Below the pieces are notes generated by a model, which made no database searches, was not told where the DNA came from, and was given only the letters and a program-made list of their open reading frames with translations. From Symsagittifera roscoffensis (lineage: Eukaryota > Xenacoelomorpha > Acoela > Convolutidae): 64,000 bases of DNA. The stretch spans positions 9,905,716-9,969,715 of the forward strand of contig NC_087067.1 in the NCBI RefSeq assembly GCF_963678635.1. The letters are read 5' to 3'. Shown piece by piece: positions 1 through 12,481 of the stretch (position 1 is the first letter of the stretch; each line of letters starts with the position of its first letter). Made by a program: the position numbers and the translations under genes.

Positions 1-3000
1 CTTTCGTATTTCGATGCCCATCTTTGGATGAGTGTTTCCAACCAAATGTTGACCAAAACTTCTTCCTGGACCTTACTCTAATAGCTTTATAACAGAGTTT
101 AATTAATGTTCCCCTCGTGACTTTAAATTTAACCACTTTCACGAAACCTTCGAACTTTTCTCAAAGCTTTATTCGTACCAAATTCTCAATTCGTTCAAAT
201 GTCAGAAATGTCCTCTCGATCTGTGATGTGAATTGATTCGTTTCTAATTCTCCGAAATTCAAAATAGCTTTGTTTTCTAAATTGAATATTTCCTTTGTAA
301 CAAATGTAAGGTATTCTATACAGGGTTATTTTCGTTAGTTTAAAAAATCACGCAGATGCATTAGTTTTGCTATTAAATTTATCTCCGCCCAAAACGGGAT
401 AAATCTGGATGACTTCAATTGTAACTCAGTCACTGCTATACAAACAGGGTGCAGAAAATGTAGGGTCATTCATCTGAATCTGAGCGTTCGTATCTTCGCC
501 TTAGTCGAGCCTTGAGTTACCTCCCATAGAATTTTTTTAATGGTGTTCTGCACAGATTTTGAGTTTGGTGTTCTGCAAGGCTCGCTTTGGTGCTCCACAG
601 GGTTTTAATTATTCGTTCGTTGGCAGAATTATTTTTGTAATCACTTATCACATTGTGTAGTTGTTTCTATTCAATTCTATTCTATTGTAGTGAACACTGT
701 TTGAAGCTTTTTGTAATCATAGCTTTTCTTCTCCATAGCTTTATCCACTAATAGCTTACTATGTCTTAATCTATTCGATATTCTGGTTTCATTTTAATCT
801 ATTGTACATAATATATTCACAATTGTTTTAATTCATTCATTTTTGATGCATTAGTATAATCTAGAAATCCTACTAAATCTTCCGTGAGTTGTTACATCTC
901 GGGACAGAACTTCTAACAACAAATGAATAAATTGGGTTCTGTAGTCAACTATAAACTCCCGATTTTTTAATGATTCAAAAGTACGAAAAAAATAGCTCGA
1001 TTTCCAGTAAACATCTGGAGTAAAAATTGACAATCAACTTATGAAACCATTCATTTTTCAAGTGTTAATTTGTTGTTTTTCCTCGATATGGAGTTTTTTT
1101 CAATAGAACCCTTTGTATTCAATTATAATAAGTTGTTGACATTTGCTCGCTTTAGTTTATTATATTGTATTTGAATAAGAAGTCGAGACAGTACAGTACT
1201 ATAGTGTGGTTTATTGATGATGGAAATGTTGTTGATAGTAGTAATTATGAACATGTAACATATCACACCTTCTGCGAAGGCCTTTGTCTGTTCATTCACT
1301 AATAACTCTCTCTTCTCTCATCGGTAATTTGTTTTCTTTGCTGCACTTTAACTATGAATCGAATTAAACCATAATTTTATTGGAGATAATCGAACCCATT
1401 TTGCTCAGATGTTGAGTTTCACAGAGTCTTTGTTTCTTCAGTGTACCATTTCAGCAGTTAACTTCATGACTCTGTGATTCATTTTTAGCTACTTATCTGC
1501 AGCTGATGACTTTGATTTGAAAAACTAGAGAATAAAATGCGAAAAAAAGGTCATCAGTCGCTTTGCAGTGACCGTACAACGCTATGAATGAGATACGATT
1601 AGAAAAATAAAAATGAGTGATTACTAAAAATTCTTTAAATTATTTACTCGAATAAAGTTTTGAACTTGTGTAATTTTTTGAAAGCCAGAATATACTTAGG
1701 ATCGGATGAGCTATTGGCTCCATGATTTAACAAATAGATTTAAAAAAGATATCAATGAGAATTTGTTATAGAAATTTAAAGAGCTTAAATAAAAGTGAAA
1801 CATTTGGTCGTTAACAACGTGATCTTTTATTCCTCCCACTTTTATGGAATCAGTACGACAACGCTGCGGCAGGTCTCATTTGAACAACCAATGCAGTTAA
1901 AGGCTGCCTTAACTGCGCTACTTCGCTTTTCCAGGGCGGCCACCCCTCGTTTCATACGTTTCACGGAAAAAAAATCAGCTTTACTTTTTCATCCAGAAGT
2001 TTTATATACTAAAAGCAAGCAGCGGCACTAATCAAATCGGTAAAAAGCCCCCGCAACTTAATGAAAAAGTGAGGATGCTGACTAACTCATTCAAAAACTC
2101 AGATATAGTAAATTATAGTCAAACTCTGGATCATTCGACATGCTTCTAGATTTCAATTTAGCAAATGTCGGCACGTGTTTCCTAAAATGTCTTTCTGGTG
2201 CATTTTTAAGTAATGTTCAAAAAAACATAAAGTTTTTGCCTTGATAACAATCGTAAAGGCACCGTTTTTTGAAGAGTGATATAGGCTAATACAAAAATGT
2301 TTTATATTTTTCGCACAGACCACGCCCCCTTCACTCCCCCATACAGAAGATTTTTGAAGCTTAGGGGACATTTTTCCTAATTTCGAACTGAATCATTTGA
2401 TCAATCGTATTTTTAAACCACAATGACGCGAGAGCTCAGTAAGTCACAGCTTTTTTCTGTAAGATTTCGAAAGATCAATTGTTTTGAAACAGGCGTTGAA
2501 AGTTTCCCGCTTTCATTTGAATATGATTTCAGAAGTTAGCATTGCTTTGATCAAGTTGTTCAATTGCGGTATCTTAGTTTATATTCTTTGAATAAACTAG
2601 AGATATTTGAATCGTTTGGATTCCCCAGGTGGTATATGTTAAAATGCGTGGACTACTTCGTCCTGCGCTTTTCTAACTACTGGATTATTTTTGAGTAGGA
2701 TACCTTCGCATGGGATGAAAAGCTGAGGGATAATTTACTACGAAACCCTGTTTTTATCTAGGAATTTAGAAACTTGAGATTTGTTCAAAAAAAGTTGTTT
2801 TCAATAAAAATGTTGTTTTTTTTCTGCTTTGCAACTGTCTGCTGTCTACTTTTTTTCTAGAAAAGGTTGGAACAATTCACAAGGATGGATTTTTTGTAAT
2901 GTTGGAGAGCGGGAAGGTTTAGAACAAAAAGTTTGTCAGCATTTAGTTCAATTTAGTTGTAACATTTTGGATGACGTTTGTATAATTAATTTTTTTTGCT

Positions 3001-4982
3001 TTGCTGCTTTGGATTTCTAAATTAAATATATCAGCAAAATGGTTTTTGGTGTCTTTCCGAGTGGGTGAATTTATTTCGAGAGTATATTATTCCACGCGTG
3101 ACGCCATACATTACCTTATTATTGTTTAAACTTTATGCGCATAATCAGATGTGTTCGCTAGCAGATCTCAAATTAATTTTAAAAAGTGTTTTTCTTGAAA
3201 GATTTTGAAATTTTTTGAGCCAGAGACATTTTGTTTGCATGACATCAAACTAATGATCCAGGGTTTGTTTTCCCGCTTGCGATAAGCAAGCGTTATCAGA
3301 TTGGATTACAGATTTTGTTTTTTTATTAATTTGTCTACAGAATCACGTGAATCAGTTGGTATCTTGCTTCACAATGAATTGAGAAGATCAAGTGTCTTCG
3401 GCAGACTTAGTCTGGAGGTAAAGAATGAGTTCGGTTTACACTTTATCGGCTTAATAAGCTAAGTTTGGGTCATTTGAGGAAACCATAATTAGTACGTTTT
3501 CCTACGAATTGCAAAAAACTTTTTTTTAAAATCTCTAAATAGAATTAATAGTTCAAATTTATTCATGACATTTTTGTTTGCACAAAATTGTTTTTGAATT
3601 TTCCTTAAAGGCCTTCAAATGTGGTCTCGACGTGTTTTACGGAAACAGAACATCATTCCGGACAAAATTGTGAACTTTTCGTAGTTGTGGTTTTCCTCAA
3701 AAGTTTTTCTTTGAACTTAGTTGCTTTCTTTCTTTTCCTGTCTGCTAGCCTGCAATGTTATTTTTGTGATACTGCAAGTGATTTGAAGCTTCACTTTGCC
3801 TCTGTGTCTATTATTTGCGATATAAGATAAAACCAGTTTAATTATTGTTTTGTTTTATGCTTTAAAAAAATTGAACTTTCAAAGAATTAATTGCTTTGTC
3901 ACTCAATTTGTTGCTACAAATTTTGAAGAAAGTGGCAAAAAATTTGCGCTTGCTGAGGTTTTTGTTCTGTAGACTATTTTCTTTTCTTTAACTAGCAATT
4001 TTGAACAAAATTTTTTAAAACAACTACAAAAAATAATTATCATCAGTTCAAACTTTGAACAAGATTCCACTTAAAGATTTTTTTAAAAGTTATTTGGTTT
4101 GAAACAATTCAATTTGTCTAATTTTAGAAAAATAACCTGCTATATTTTTCTTGCAATAAAACGTATATTTGATATGATCCAGCTGATAAAACAATTCACG
4201 GCGAATTTAGTCAAGCCCGTTGGTTTTTGACTAGTTTTAAGAAATCAGGTAAAATAAAACGTAACATCGTATGATAATCCAACTGGCAGTTATTTAGGGT
4301 AGAAAAAAATCGATTTTTCAAGAATAAATTAGATAGAAAGGTTTCAGAGGGAATCGATTAGAGTTAGTTATTAATTAATGCTCTTTTGTTGCATGGTTAA
4401 TCTAACAGAAAACACTTGAACTCAAAAAACTGAGCGAAAAAGATACAGATCAAGTTTTATATTTTTAGACTTGTTCTGATGTCGCGGCAGAAATTTTTCT
4501 CATTATTCTGATCATTTGGCGAGGAACTTTACATTTGGGTGTGTTTTAGTTTTTTTTCGTTTCGATTTTTATGCAAAATGAGATACCATAAATAAACGTT
4601 GGAATGTGTCGAATTATACATCATATTACAATTTTTAAAAACATTTTCTCAGTGTCTAGAAAAACCAGTTTGTGATTTTTGATTTTTGTTCTAGTTTTGA
4701 GCTGATAAGTTTTGTCAAAAAAAGTTTGCTGGCTTACAATATTTTATTTAGGCTTGATTTGAGATATGATAACTGAGCTTTACTCAAGTATTGGTTTTGA
4801 AATTTTTTAGTGCCATTTTTTTAATTAAAAACTTCGAAAATTCTAAAAAAAAATCGCAAAAAAACTGAAAAATCCTTAAAATTTTGTATGATTTTTGTTC
4901 GTTTTTCTAGTCATTTTTCTACAGAAACTGTTTTTTAATTGGTGTATTTGACTATGATTATCGAATATACCTAATTTATATT
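1..4982. other. No gene recognised
   Basis: AT-rich sequence with only short random ORFs (all under 80 codons, no family resemblance, no convincing splice signals). It may be intergenic or intronic. I saw no tRNA, rRNA or large repeat. Confidence 0.6.
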
Positions 4983-5182
4983 NNNNNNNNNNNNNNNNNN
5001 NNNNNNNNNNNNNNNNNNNNNNNNNNNNNNNNNNNNNNNNNNNNNNNNNNNNNNNNNNNNNNNNNNNNNNNNNNNNNNNNNNNNNNNNNNNNNNNNNNNN
5101 NNNNNNNNNNNNNNNNNNNNNNNNNNNNNNNNNNNNNNNNNNNNNNNNNNNNNNNNNNNNNNNNNNNNNNNNNNNNNNNNNN
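4983..5182. other. Assembly gap (200 N)
   Basis: Exactly 200 unknown bases, a typical fixed-size scaffold gap. The true length is unknown, and reading frames through it are meaningless. Confidence 0.98.
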
Positions 5183-5710
5183 GGAAGATTGCACAAAAAG
5201 TATAATTAATTTTAAAAACAGTTAGATATTATGGTAAAAACGATCTTTTTTGGAATTCAAATGAAAATTAATAATTCTATACAAAGATTGGAAGATGATA
5301 CCCTTCTGAAATTATTTGGTTCACTTGAGAAACTAAATGTGGCTAACAATTACCCAATTTTAAAGTACGTTTTTATACGAGAACTCCGCAAAACAAATTG
5401 TAACATGATAATTTTGTTGGAATTTTTTTGTTCATTTTTGTCTAAATTTAACTTAATATAAGGAAAACGCATTTATAGTTTTGATCGCTTTGTACGGTTC
5501 ATTTAAATCACCGCTGTATTAAACCGATACAGTGAACATGCCTCACTTAATTGGCTCAGCCCAGTTTAGCAAAAATTTTTTGTAAATTTTTGGTTTGGCA
5601 CAGGTTAAAAATTTTTAACAACTAATTTTGAAAAATGAGTCATTTCGAAACTGAGTTTTCTGTTCTTTTTCTGGATATTGAATATCAGGTATCAGGTCAA
5701 ACACAACTTG
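5183..5710. other. No gene recognised
   Basis: About 530 bp of AT-rich sequence after the gap. The one ORF of 76 codons (5231-5461) has no recognisable features. Confidence 0.5.
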
Positions 5711-6085
5711 GCCGATTTCAGCGGCACCGTGGTTCCTCGTGAAAGTTCTATACGCAAAAGGAAACGACTTTGACTGTCAAAAAAAAGCTTCGCTCGACCA
5801 AATTACTCCGTATGAAAGGTGGAACAATAAGAGAAATGGATCCTCAGACAGGCTGGATAGCCTTTGATAGATCCTCTGCTAATCGCAGAAAAAAAAATAA
5901 TATTAAGATTGTTGTTTCTGTTATTCGCAGATGATCTATGAAAGCCTATCTAACCTGTCTAAGCATAGTCCGTTTCTCTTACTTCCCCACATTTCAGACT
6001 GAGTTTTTAAGCTGAGCGAACCTTTTTTGTGACTCAAGGCCATCTTTTTGCGTCCAGAACTTTCACGTGGTACTACAATTGCAGC
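5711..6085. repeat. Foldback (palindromic) element, about 375 bp
   Basis: The left arm (about 5711-5900) is an imperfect reverse complement of the right arm (about 5905-6085). Matching landmarks include CGTGAAAGTTCTATACGCAAAA on the left against the complement of TTTTTGCGTCCAGAACTTTCACG on the right, and AGACAGGCTGGATAGCC against the complement of GGCTATCTAACCTGTCT-like sequence on the right. The whole piece could fold into one long hairpin with a short A-rich loop near 5900. This is typical of a foldback MITE. I see no coding capacity. Confidence 0.7.
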
Positions 6086-7137
6086 CGTAATCGCTCAGAT
6101 TGTGGTAGACTAGAAAATAAAGGTCAAGTGAAAGCTCGTCCTCACACACTATCCTTGCCATAGCAGGGGATCGATTACACGAGCTGACGATGGAAATACT
6201 TCTAGTGGAAAACCTGTTGAGAAAATTACCGCAGATCTTTCCAAGGTAACAGCTTGGTTTGAATGCAGTAAAGTAAAAATTGATAGAAATAAAAGCAACC
6301 CCACCGGTTTTAATCTGAATTTTTTTCTCATAAAAGGTAAGCATTGACAAGCATGAATTTGGCAGATTTCAATCATCGGGTGTAGTTTAATAAAGGAAGT
6401 TGAAATTTATCAGAACTATTTGATGAAGTTTATCAAAATTTTGTGATGCAATTTAGAAAAAAAACGATGTCTTTCTCCGAACAACAGCTGTTGTTGTGTT
6501 GAAATACATTATCCGCATCCAGTTTCAAGCGTTGATAATCGAACATACTTCCAGCAAAAAAAAATTCCTTCAAAAACTTAATTAATTGAACCGTTAGGAG
6601 CTTTAATTTTTTGATTTTAGCAGAAACCAATAATTCAAAAGCCTACAAGGTCACTTGTGAATAATATAGACTCGTCAGAACGCAATGAGTATCAAGGTAA
6701 ATATCAAAAAAAAAATAGAATAAAAAACAAGCTTTCAGAAAAAAATGAAATTTACTTACTCTTTGTGAACCTTGATCTTTGCAGCTTGGATACTTTTTTG
6801 AGTCCCTCCTTTTGTAAAGTCTCCGACGTATACTTTCACCTTTTTTGCTGAAATTTGAAAAACCTATTCAAGCCTTCTCGTATCAGGGTGAGGTTCTAGT
6901 TATTCTTCCAGGAGCCTTATTTTTTTTCTGAATTTTTCTCTAAACAATTTGATTGGATAGGTTCCACGTCAATTTAAACGTGAAGGTGAATATATAGCAT
7001 CAAAAAACTAGACAATAAGCGAATCTCAGATCAATTTACAATCAGTTGGGATTATTTATTCCATTTGTTATGCTTCAACAGTAAACTTCTTCAACTACAA
7101 TTTGCAGGCATTATTCATCCAAAATTGGCCAAATTGG
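6086..7137. other. No gene recognised
   Basis: About 1 kb of AT-rich sequence with short ORFs only. No repeat structure was evident except where the MITE cluster begins at 7138. Confidence 0.5.
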
Positions 7138-7362
7138 GGCTCTTTTCCAGTTCCCCCCCCCCCCTTCGAATTCAATTTTGAAAAGTCTATTTAACGTTGT
7201 CATAATGATAAGAAATTTGGCGTGGTGAACAAATCGACAACTGTGAACATATTTGTTCTTCATACTTTACAGCGTAACATCACGCATTTAGCCGTAATAA
7301 CACGTAAATCAAACATAAAACTCGGTATTTTGAAAAGGGGGGGGGGAAACTGGAAAAGAGCC
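7138..7362. repeat. MITE family 1, copy with GGCTCTTTTCCAGTT-C(n) inverted ends
   Basis: Begins GGCTCTTTTCCAGTT followed by a C tract and ends with a G tract followed by AAACTGGAAAAGAGCC, so the ends are inverted repeats of about 25 bp that include the homopolymer. The interior (about 170 bp) contains TTCTTCATACTTTACAGCG and ACACGTAAATCAAACATAAA. It recurs at about 7950-8161, 8887-9109 and 10202-10423, and in diverged form at about 12,688-12,958. Length is near 225 bp. No coding sequence is expected. Confidence 0.75.
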
Positions 7363-7425
7363 CAAATTGGCAGTTATGAACCATTTCAAATTTGTTTTAA
7401 AAAGGTCACAGGTGAAATGATTTTT

Positions 7426-7634
7426 GGCTCTTTTTCCTGTACCCCCCCCCCCCCCACATCACTCAAACATGAATTTATGGTCTACCGAGAGGTTTTACAA
7501 AGGTTAGTTATGAAGATCAAATATGTTTGTCATGGCCTAATTAGTCTGCATTTCAATTTTCACGACAATCGGACCAAGTGGACACTAACTTCAAATATAA
7601 AAATTTGCAGGTGGGGGGAAAAGGAAAAAGAGCC
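7426..7634. repeat. MITE family 2, copy with GGCTCTTTTTCC ends
   Basis: Starts GGCTCTTTTTCCTGTACCC and ends GGGGAAAAGGAAAAAGAGCC, giving inverted ends with poly-C/poly-G. The interior carries TGGTCTACCGAGAGGTTTTAC, TTAGTCTGCAT and CACGACAATCGGAC. Related copies lie at about 8203-8398 and, inside each 4.6 kb unit, at 12,273-12,481 and the equivalent places near 16.88-17.08 kb and 21.50-21.70 kb. Length is about 209 bp. Confidence 0.75.
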
Positions 7635-7949
7635 TGATTTTTTAATTTTGAACTCAGTTATCAATGTTTTTCAGAAATTTTAAAAACACTACCTGAAAAA
7701 CCCGGTTGATTAGGAAGCTGAAATTGATCTCAATAATAAAAAACATCTAGATCATAAAATTTTCCAGACATTTTTCAAATTTTGGGACAAAAGTTGTCTG
7801 TAAATGAAATAAAAAATAAAATTGCAGACCTGAAAACATGTTAAAGCAAAGCCTCAACACAATTTTTTCGAGCCTCCTCTAATGTGCATACGTCTCATAG
7901 AAATATCCAATAAAATTCAGCAGTTGATTTTGCTTCACTAAAAAAATAT

Positions 7950-8398
7950 TTAGATTCCAGTTCCACCTTTTCAAAATACCGAGTCTTATAATTGTTTTGC
8001 GTGTTATTGCGGCTGAAAGCGTGATTTTACGCTGTAAGGTATGAAGAACAAATCTGTTCATAGTTGACGATTTGTCCAGCACGCCACATTTCCTTGCATT
8101 ATGACAACGTTAAATAAGCTTTTCAAAATCGAATTTGAAAGAGAGGAACTGGCAAAGAGCCCCGATTCCCAGCAATTTTACCTGCATAACTTTGATTTTT
8201 ATAACTCTTTTTCTTTTCGCCCACCTGAAAATTTTTATTAGTAATTGTTTGTTCACATTGTCCGATTGTTACAAAAACAAGCATGCGGACTAATTGGGCC
8301 ATGATACTATTTGTTCCTTATACTTAATCTTGTAAACCCTCTCGTTAGACTGTTAAATTGATGATTATGCGAGGTGAGGGGAAAAGAGAAAAAGAGCC
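7950..8398. repeat. Two adjacent MITE copies (family 1 then family 2)
   Basis: Family 1 copy at about 7950-8161: TTCCAGTTCCACC start, interior CGCTGTAAGGTATGAAGAAC, end GAACTGGCAAAGAGCC. Family 2 copy at about 8203-8398: CTCTTTTTCTTTTCGCCC start, end GAAAAGAGAAAAAGAGCC. The G/C tracts are shorter here than in neighbouring copies, so tract length varies between copies. Confidence 0.6.
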
Positions 8399-8640
8399 GA
8401 AAAGTTTAAGTTTTGTTGAAATAAACTGGGCAAAGAAACTTGCAAGGCAACTCTATTGGTCCAGCTTAAGCATACAAAAACGCAGTGTCAGAAACTAAAA
8501 TTGAAAAGTATGATAACCTTAAAATATTATCAACCCTAACTGGTAAAAAAAAATCGAAGCAAAACACAACTTAAAACTAGGGGCGGATCAGGGCTTTTCT
8601 CGAGGGGGGGGGGGATTTTCAAAAAATTTTCGAAAATTTT

Positions 8641-9955
8641 GTAGACTTTTTTTAGTCGACTAAATTGATTTTCCGATTTTCCAAAGCTGGAAAAGGACCC
8701 TGTTTTGGCTAACTTTTGTGCGCTGGAGACAAAATTTTGAAAAAACAGGCCACAAAGGCACTTTTAGGCATTTTTAGGCCTTTAGGCACTTTTTCAAAAA
8801 TTTCGGCAATAAAATTGTGTTTTTTTGGCGCGCGCTCCCTCTCAAAGTTAGTATATCTGGGAGCCAAAGGCGCCTATAGAATGTTTGGCTCTTTTCCAGT
8901 TTCCCCCCCTTTTTCAAAATACCGAGTTTAATGTTTGATTTACGTGTTGTTACGGCTAAATGCGTGATGTTACGCTGTAAAGTATGAAGAACAAATCTGT
9001 TCACAGTTGTCGATTTGTTCACCGCACCAAATTTCATTGCATTATGACAACGTTAAATATGCTTTTCAAAATTAAATTTGAAAGGGGGGGGGGGAACTGG
9101 AAAAGAGCCGAATGTTTTCAGAGTCGTCATTAAAAATGGATATCTCAAAATAGTACAAAGGGAGCACCACTGAGAAAAGAAGCGTCCGCCCTCTCCCCTC
9201 CCCCCCCCCCCTAATTCCACTCCTGCCTAAAACATAAACTAAAGCTGAACTTTAACTTTAATGCAGATCGATTTGGGCTATTTTCCAGTTTCTCACTTTG
9301 ATTTTTTCTGAAACTCGTGAAAAGAAAGTCTATTTAAAATTATTTTTCATGTTGTAAACTGCAATAAACGTGTCAGCGTGAACAAGTGAACAAATTTTCA
9401 AAACATTTATAACATGAAAAATGCCGTGTGAACACATTTTGATCAGCTTTATTTTGCTATTTTACGAGGGGGCTGGGAAACTGGAAAAGAGTATCAATTT
9501 GAAATTAAAATCTCACAGAAATAATTTTCATACAAAGTTAACGATGGGGGTTAGCTGTTTTAATTTCAACCTAAGAACAAAATTAAAACAACAACCTTGG
9601 CGCCCAGACAACATACGAACATTGTAACGAACGGTTTGATTTAACGATAATCTTCTTGTCTCTCTGTTCACCTTGTTTTATAATTTTTTCCAAAGTTTCC
9701 GTCTCTTTTTGTTGGTTCATTCACTCTGTTGAGGTCTTAACTACAGTGTAAAAAGCTGACAAACTGACATTCAGAATCTATTTTCCTGACAGCGCTGCTT
9801 ATACTTTTCTCAAGAGCAGGATTGTCAGCATTATTTTTTGAAATGATGTGTTTTTGCAAACCGGGCCAAGGTTTCGAGTTGATATTTCACCCTAATAAGT
9901 GAACTGGGACGAAAGATAAAGTTGAAATGGGGCGAAACTCAAAGTCGAAAATTTT
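8641..9955. repeat. 1.3 kb tandem duplication, copy 1
   Basis: This 1315-bp stretch is repeated almost exactly as the next feature. It contains a family 1 MITE (8887-9109), a related copy at about 9275-9493, GC-rich GGCGCGCGCTCC near 8829, and no gene. The left edge is preceded by TCGAAAATTTT (8630-8640), the same 11-mer that ends both copies. Confidence 0.9.
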
Positions 9956-11268
9956 GTAGACTTTTTTTAGTCGACTAAATTGATTTTCCGATTTTCCAAA
10001 GCTGGAAAAGGACCCTGTTTTGGCTAACTTTTGTGCGCTGGAGACAAAATTTTGAAAAAACAGGCCACAAAGGCACTTTTAGGCATTTTTAGGCCTTTAG
10101 GCACTTTTTCAAAAATTTCGGCAATAAAATTGTGTTTTTTTGGCGCGCGCTCCCTCTCAAAGTTAGTATATCTGGGAGCCAAAGGCGCCTATAGAATGTT
10201 TGGCTCTTTTCCAGTTTCCCCCCTTTTTTCAAAATACCGAGTTTAATGTTTGATTTACGTGTTGTTACGGCTAAATGCGTGATGTTACGCTGTAAAGTAT
10301 GAAGAACAAATCTGTTCACAGTTGTCGATTTGTTCACCGCACCAAATTTCATTGCATTATGACAACGTTAAATAAGCTTTTCAAAATTAAATTTGAAAGG
10401 GGGGGGGGAACTGGAAAAGAGCCGAATGTTTTCAGAGTCGTCATTAAAAATGGATATCTCAAAATAGTACAAAGGGAGCACCACTGAGAAAAGAAGCGTC
10501 CGCCCTCTCCCCTCCCCCCCCCCTAATTCCACTCCTGCCTAAAACATAAACTAAAGCTGAACTTTAACTTTAATGCAGATCGATTTGGGCTATTTTCCAG
10601 TTTCTCACTTTGATTTTTTCTGAAATTCGTGAAAAGAAAGTCTATTTAAAATTATTTTTCATGTTGTAAACTGCAATAAACGTGTCAGCGTGAACAAGTG
10701 AACAAATTTTCAAAACATTTATAACATGAAAAATGCCGTGTGAACATATTTTGATCAGCTTTATTTTGCTATTTTACGAGGGGGCTGGGAAACTGGAAAA
10801 GAGTATCAATTTGAAATTAAAATCTCACAGAAATAATTTTCATACAAAGTTAACGATGGGGGTTAGCTGTTTTAATTTCAACCTAAGAACAAAATTAAAA
10901 CAACAACCTTGGCGCCCAGACAACATACGAACATTGTAACGAACGGTTTGATTTAACGATAATCTTCTTGTCTCTCTGTTCACCTTGTTTTATAATTTTT
11001 TCCAAAGTTTTCGTCTCTTTTTGTTGGTTCATTCACTCTGTTGAGGTCTTAACTACAGTGTAAAAAGCTGACAAACTGACATTCAGAATCTATTTTCCTG
11101 ACAGCGCTGCTTATACTTTTCTCAAGAGCAGGATTGTCAGCATTATTTTTTGAAATGATGTGTTTTTGCAAACCGGGCCAAGGTTTCGAGTTGATATTTC
11201 ACCCTAATAAGTGAACTGGGACGAAAGATAAAGTTGAAATGGGGCGAAACTCAAAGTCGAAAATTTTT
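9956..11268. repeat. 1.3 kb tandem duplication, copy 2
   Basis: A 1313-bp direct copy of 8641-9955 with few differences, mostly in G/C homopolymer lengths (for example the tracts near 10,400 and 10,515). It includes a family 1 MITE at 10,202-10,423. It ends in TCGAAAATTTT (11,258-11,268) and then diverges. Confidence 0.9.
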
Positions 11269-11866
11269 TGCTGGTCGCGCTGGTCGAAACATAAAGCCGA
11301 ACACACTCTGCCTGAAAAGGCGAACAAACTAGTCATTGTGAAAAGATCTGTTATTCATACATAACATCGTTACATCACTTTTAAGGTTTATGGAGCAATA
11401 ATAACATAAAAAAGTTAATGTAATAAAATAAAATTTAAAAAAAATTCTAAAATTTCAAATTTTTTTATGAAATCATCCCCCCACACGCCATATAGAGTAC
11501 AAAAGAATAGATTTCGCTCATTGTAACAAATCAATTATGGCAAATAAGCTTCTTTCAACCAATTTGGAACGATTTCTAAGACGGATTAAATCTCCGCTTA
11601 CGCGTTCATAGCGCGAAATATATCGCGCGTTAATTGGACAAAATGGCCAAAATGGCAATCTTTAAACCCTCATAACTTTACGAAAAATGATCACAGGTAA
11701 AATATCTTTTCAAATTTGAGCTCAGGACAACAATAGCTTTCGAATGATATATTCAAATTCCGTCAAAAATGGCTAGTTAAAAAGTCGAAATTTGTCTGAA
11801 GAAAAAAAAACCCACCCCGAGCACAAATATTCCGTTACTTTCGTATTAAAAAAACTGGAAACTTAC
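11269..11866. other. No exon recognised; probable intron of the serine protease
   Basis: AT-rich sequence downstream (minus strand) of the protease exon 1 donor at 11,866. I could not find the following protease exons (catalytic Asp and Ser regions) here or further left, where repeats take over. Either the intron is very long or the gene is truncated. Confidence 0.4.
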
Positions 11867-12110
11867 GCAATTTTCCTTGTACGCAGTGTCCTGCAGTTAT
11901 GACATAATCTTTACTAATCAGAGATCCGCCGCAGTAGTATCCATTTGTGTCTTTTAATTTCACAAAAAAGGGACGATTCGGAGCGTCGTACCCATCCCGA
12001 ACAGCTGATCGTCGGAAAATATCAGAGGGTACAGGCTTCCAGTGGGTTTGCTTTCCAATGTTTTCGCTTATTTGTTGAAAACATATCAACAAGAGAAAGA
12101 AGACAGCCAT
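11867..12110 (-). CDS. Secreted trypsin-like (S1) serine protease, exon 1 only
   Basis: The ATG at 12,110 opens with a hydrophobic signal peptide (MAVFFLLLICFQQ). About 30 residues of pro-region follow, then the start of an S1 peptidase domain: RPFFVKLKDTNGYYCGGSLI and then KDYVITAGHCVQGK. The catalytic His sits in TAGHC (TAAHC in most family members). The usual IVGG activation sequence is replaced by RDGYDAPN, so zymogen cleavage after Arg is likely but not canonical. The exon ends at 11,867 with a good donor, GTAAGT, at 11,866-11,861. Exons with catalytic Asp and Ser are not visible, so the gene may be incomplete. The first 170 bases of this exon (from 11,941) were copied twice more, at about 16.55-16.72 and 21.17-21.34 kb. 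Confidence 0.8.
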
Positions 12111-12272
12111 TCCTTTCTCTCTCGATTTATGACGAAAAATAGTTTAAGTGATCACGTGTTAAAAATAAATAAATAGAATTTATCACAAAAGTTTGTGACT
12201 TTTTTTCTGGATTTTTCGGTTATAACATAACCCCCCTAAATTATGAAATTTTTATAATTTTTATTTTTTATC

Positions 12273-12481
12273 GGCTTTTTTTCCTTCTCCCCCCACCTCA
12301 CTCAAACATGAGTTTTATGGTCTAACGAAAGGTTTTACAAGGTTAATTATGAGGACTATATATGCTTGTTATGGCCTTATTAGTCTGCATGTCAATTTTC
12401 ACGACAATCGGACAAAGTGAACAGTATTTTCAAATATAAAAATTTGCAGGTGGGGGGGGGGGGGGGGAAGGAAAAAGAGCC
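12273..12481. repeat. MITE family 2 inside the 4.6 kb unit
   Basis: GGCTTTTTTTCCTTC...C tract at the left and a long G tract followed by AAGGAAAAAGAGCC at the right. The interior is shared with 7426-7634 (TGGTCTAACG, TTAGTCTGCATGTCAATTTT). The right-hand G tract differs between the three units, so it changed after the triplication. Confidence 0.7.

Noticed and set aside
1795-2031. 78-codon plus-strand frame with an Ala/Arg-rich middle
   Set aside because: No start context, no family resemblance, surrounded by non-coding sequence. Probably chance.
4876-5196. Frames running through N positions (also at 34,266-34,578)
   Set aside because: They consist of unknown bases of the assembly gaps and have no meaning.
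8774-9037. 87-codon minus-strand frame conserved in both 1.3 kb copies
   Set aside because: It lies inside a MITE and is identical in the copies because they are a recent duplication. No coding signal is visible.
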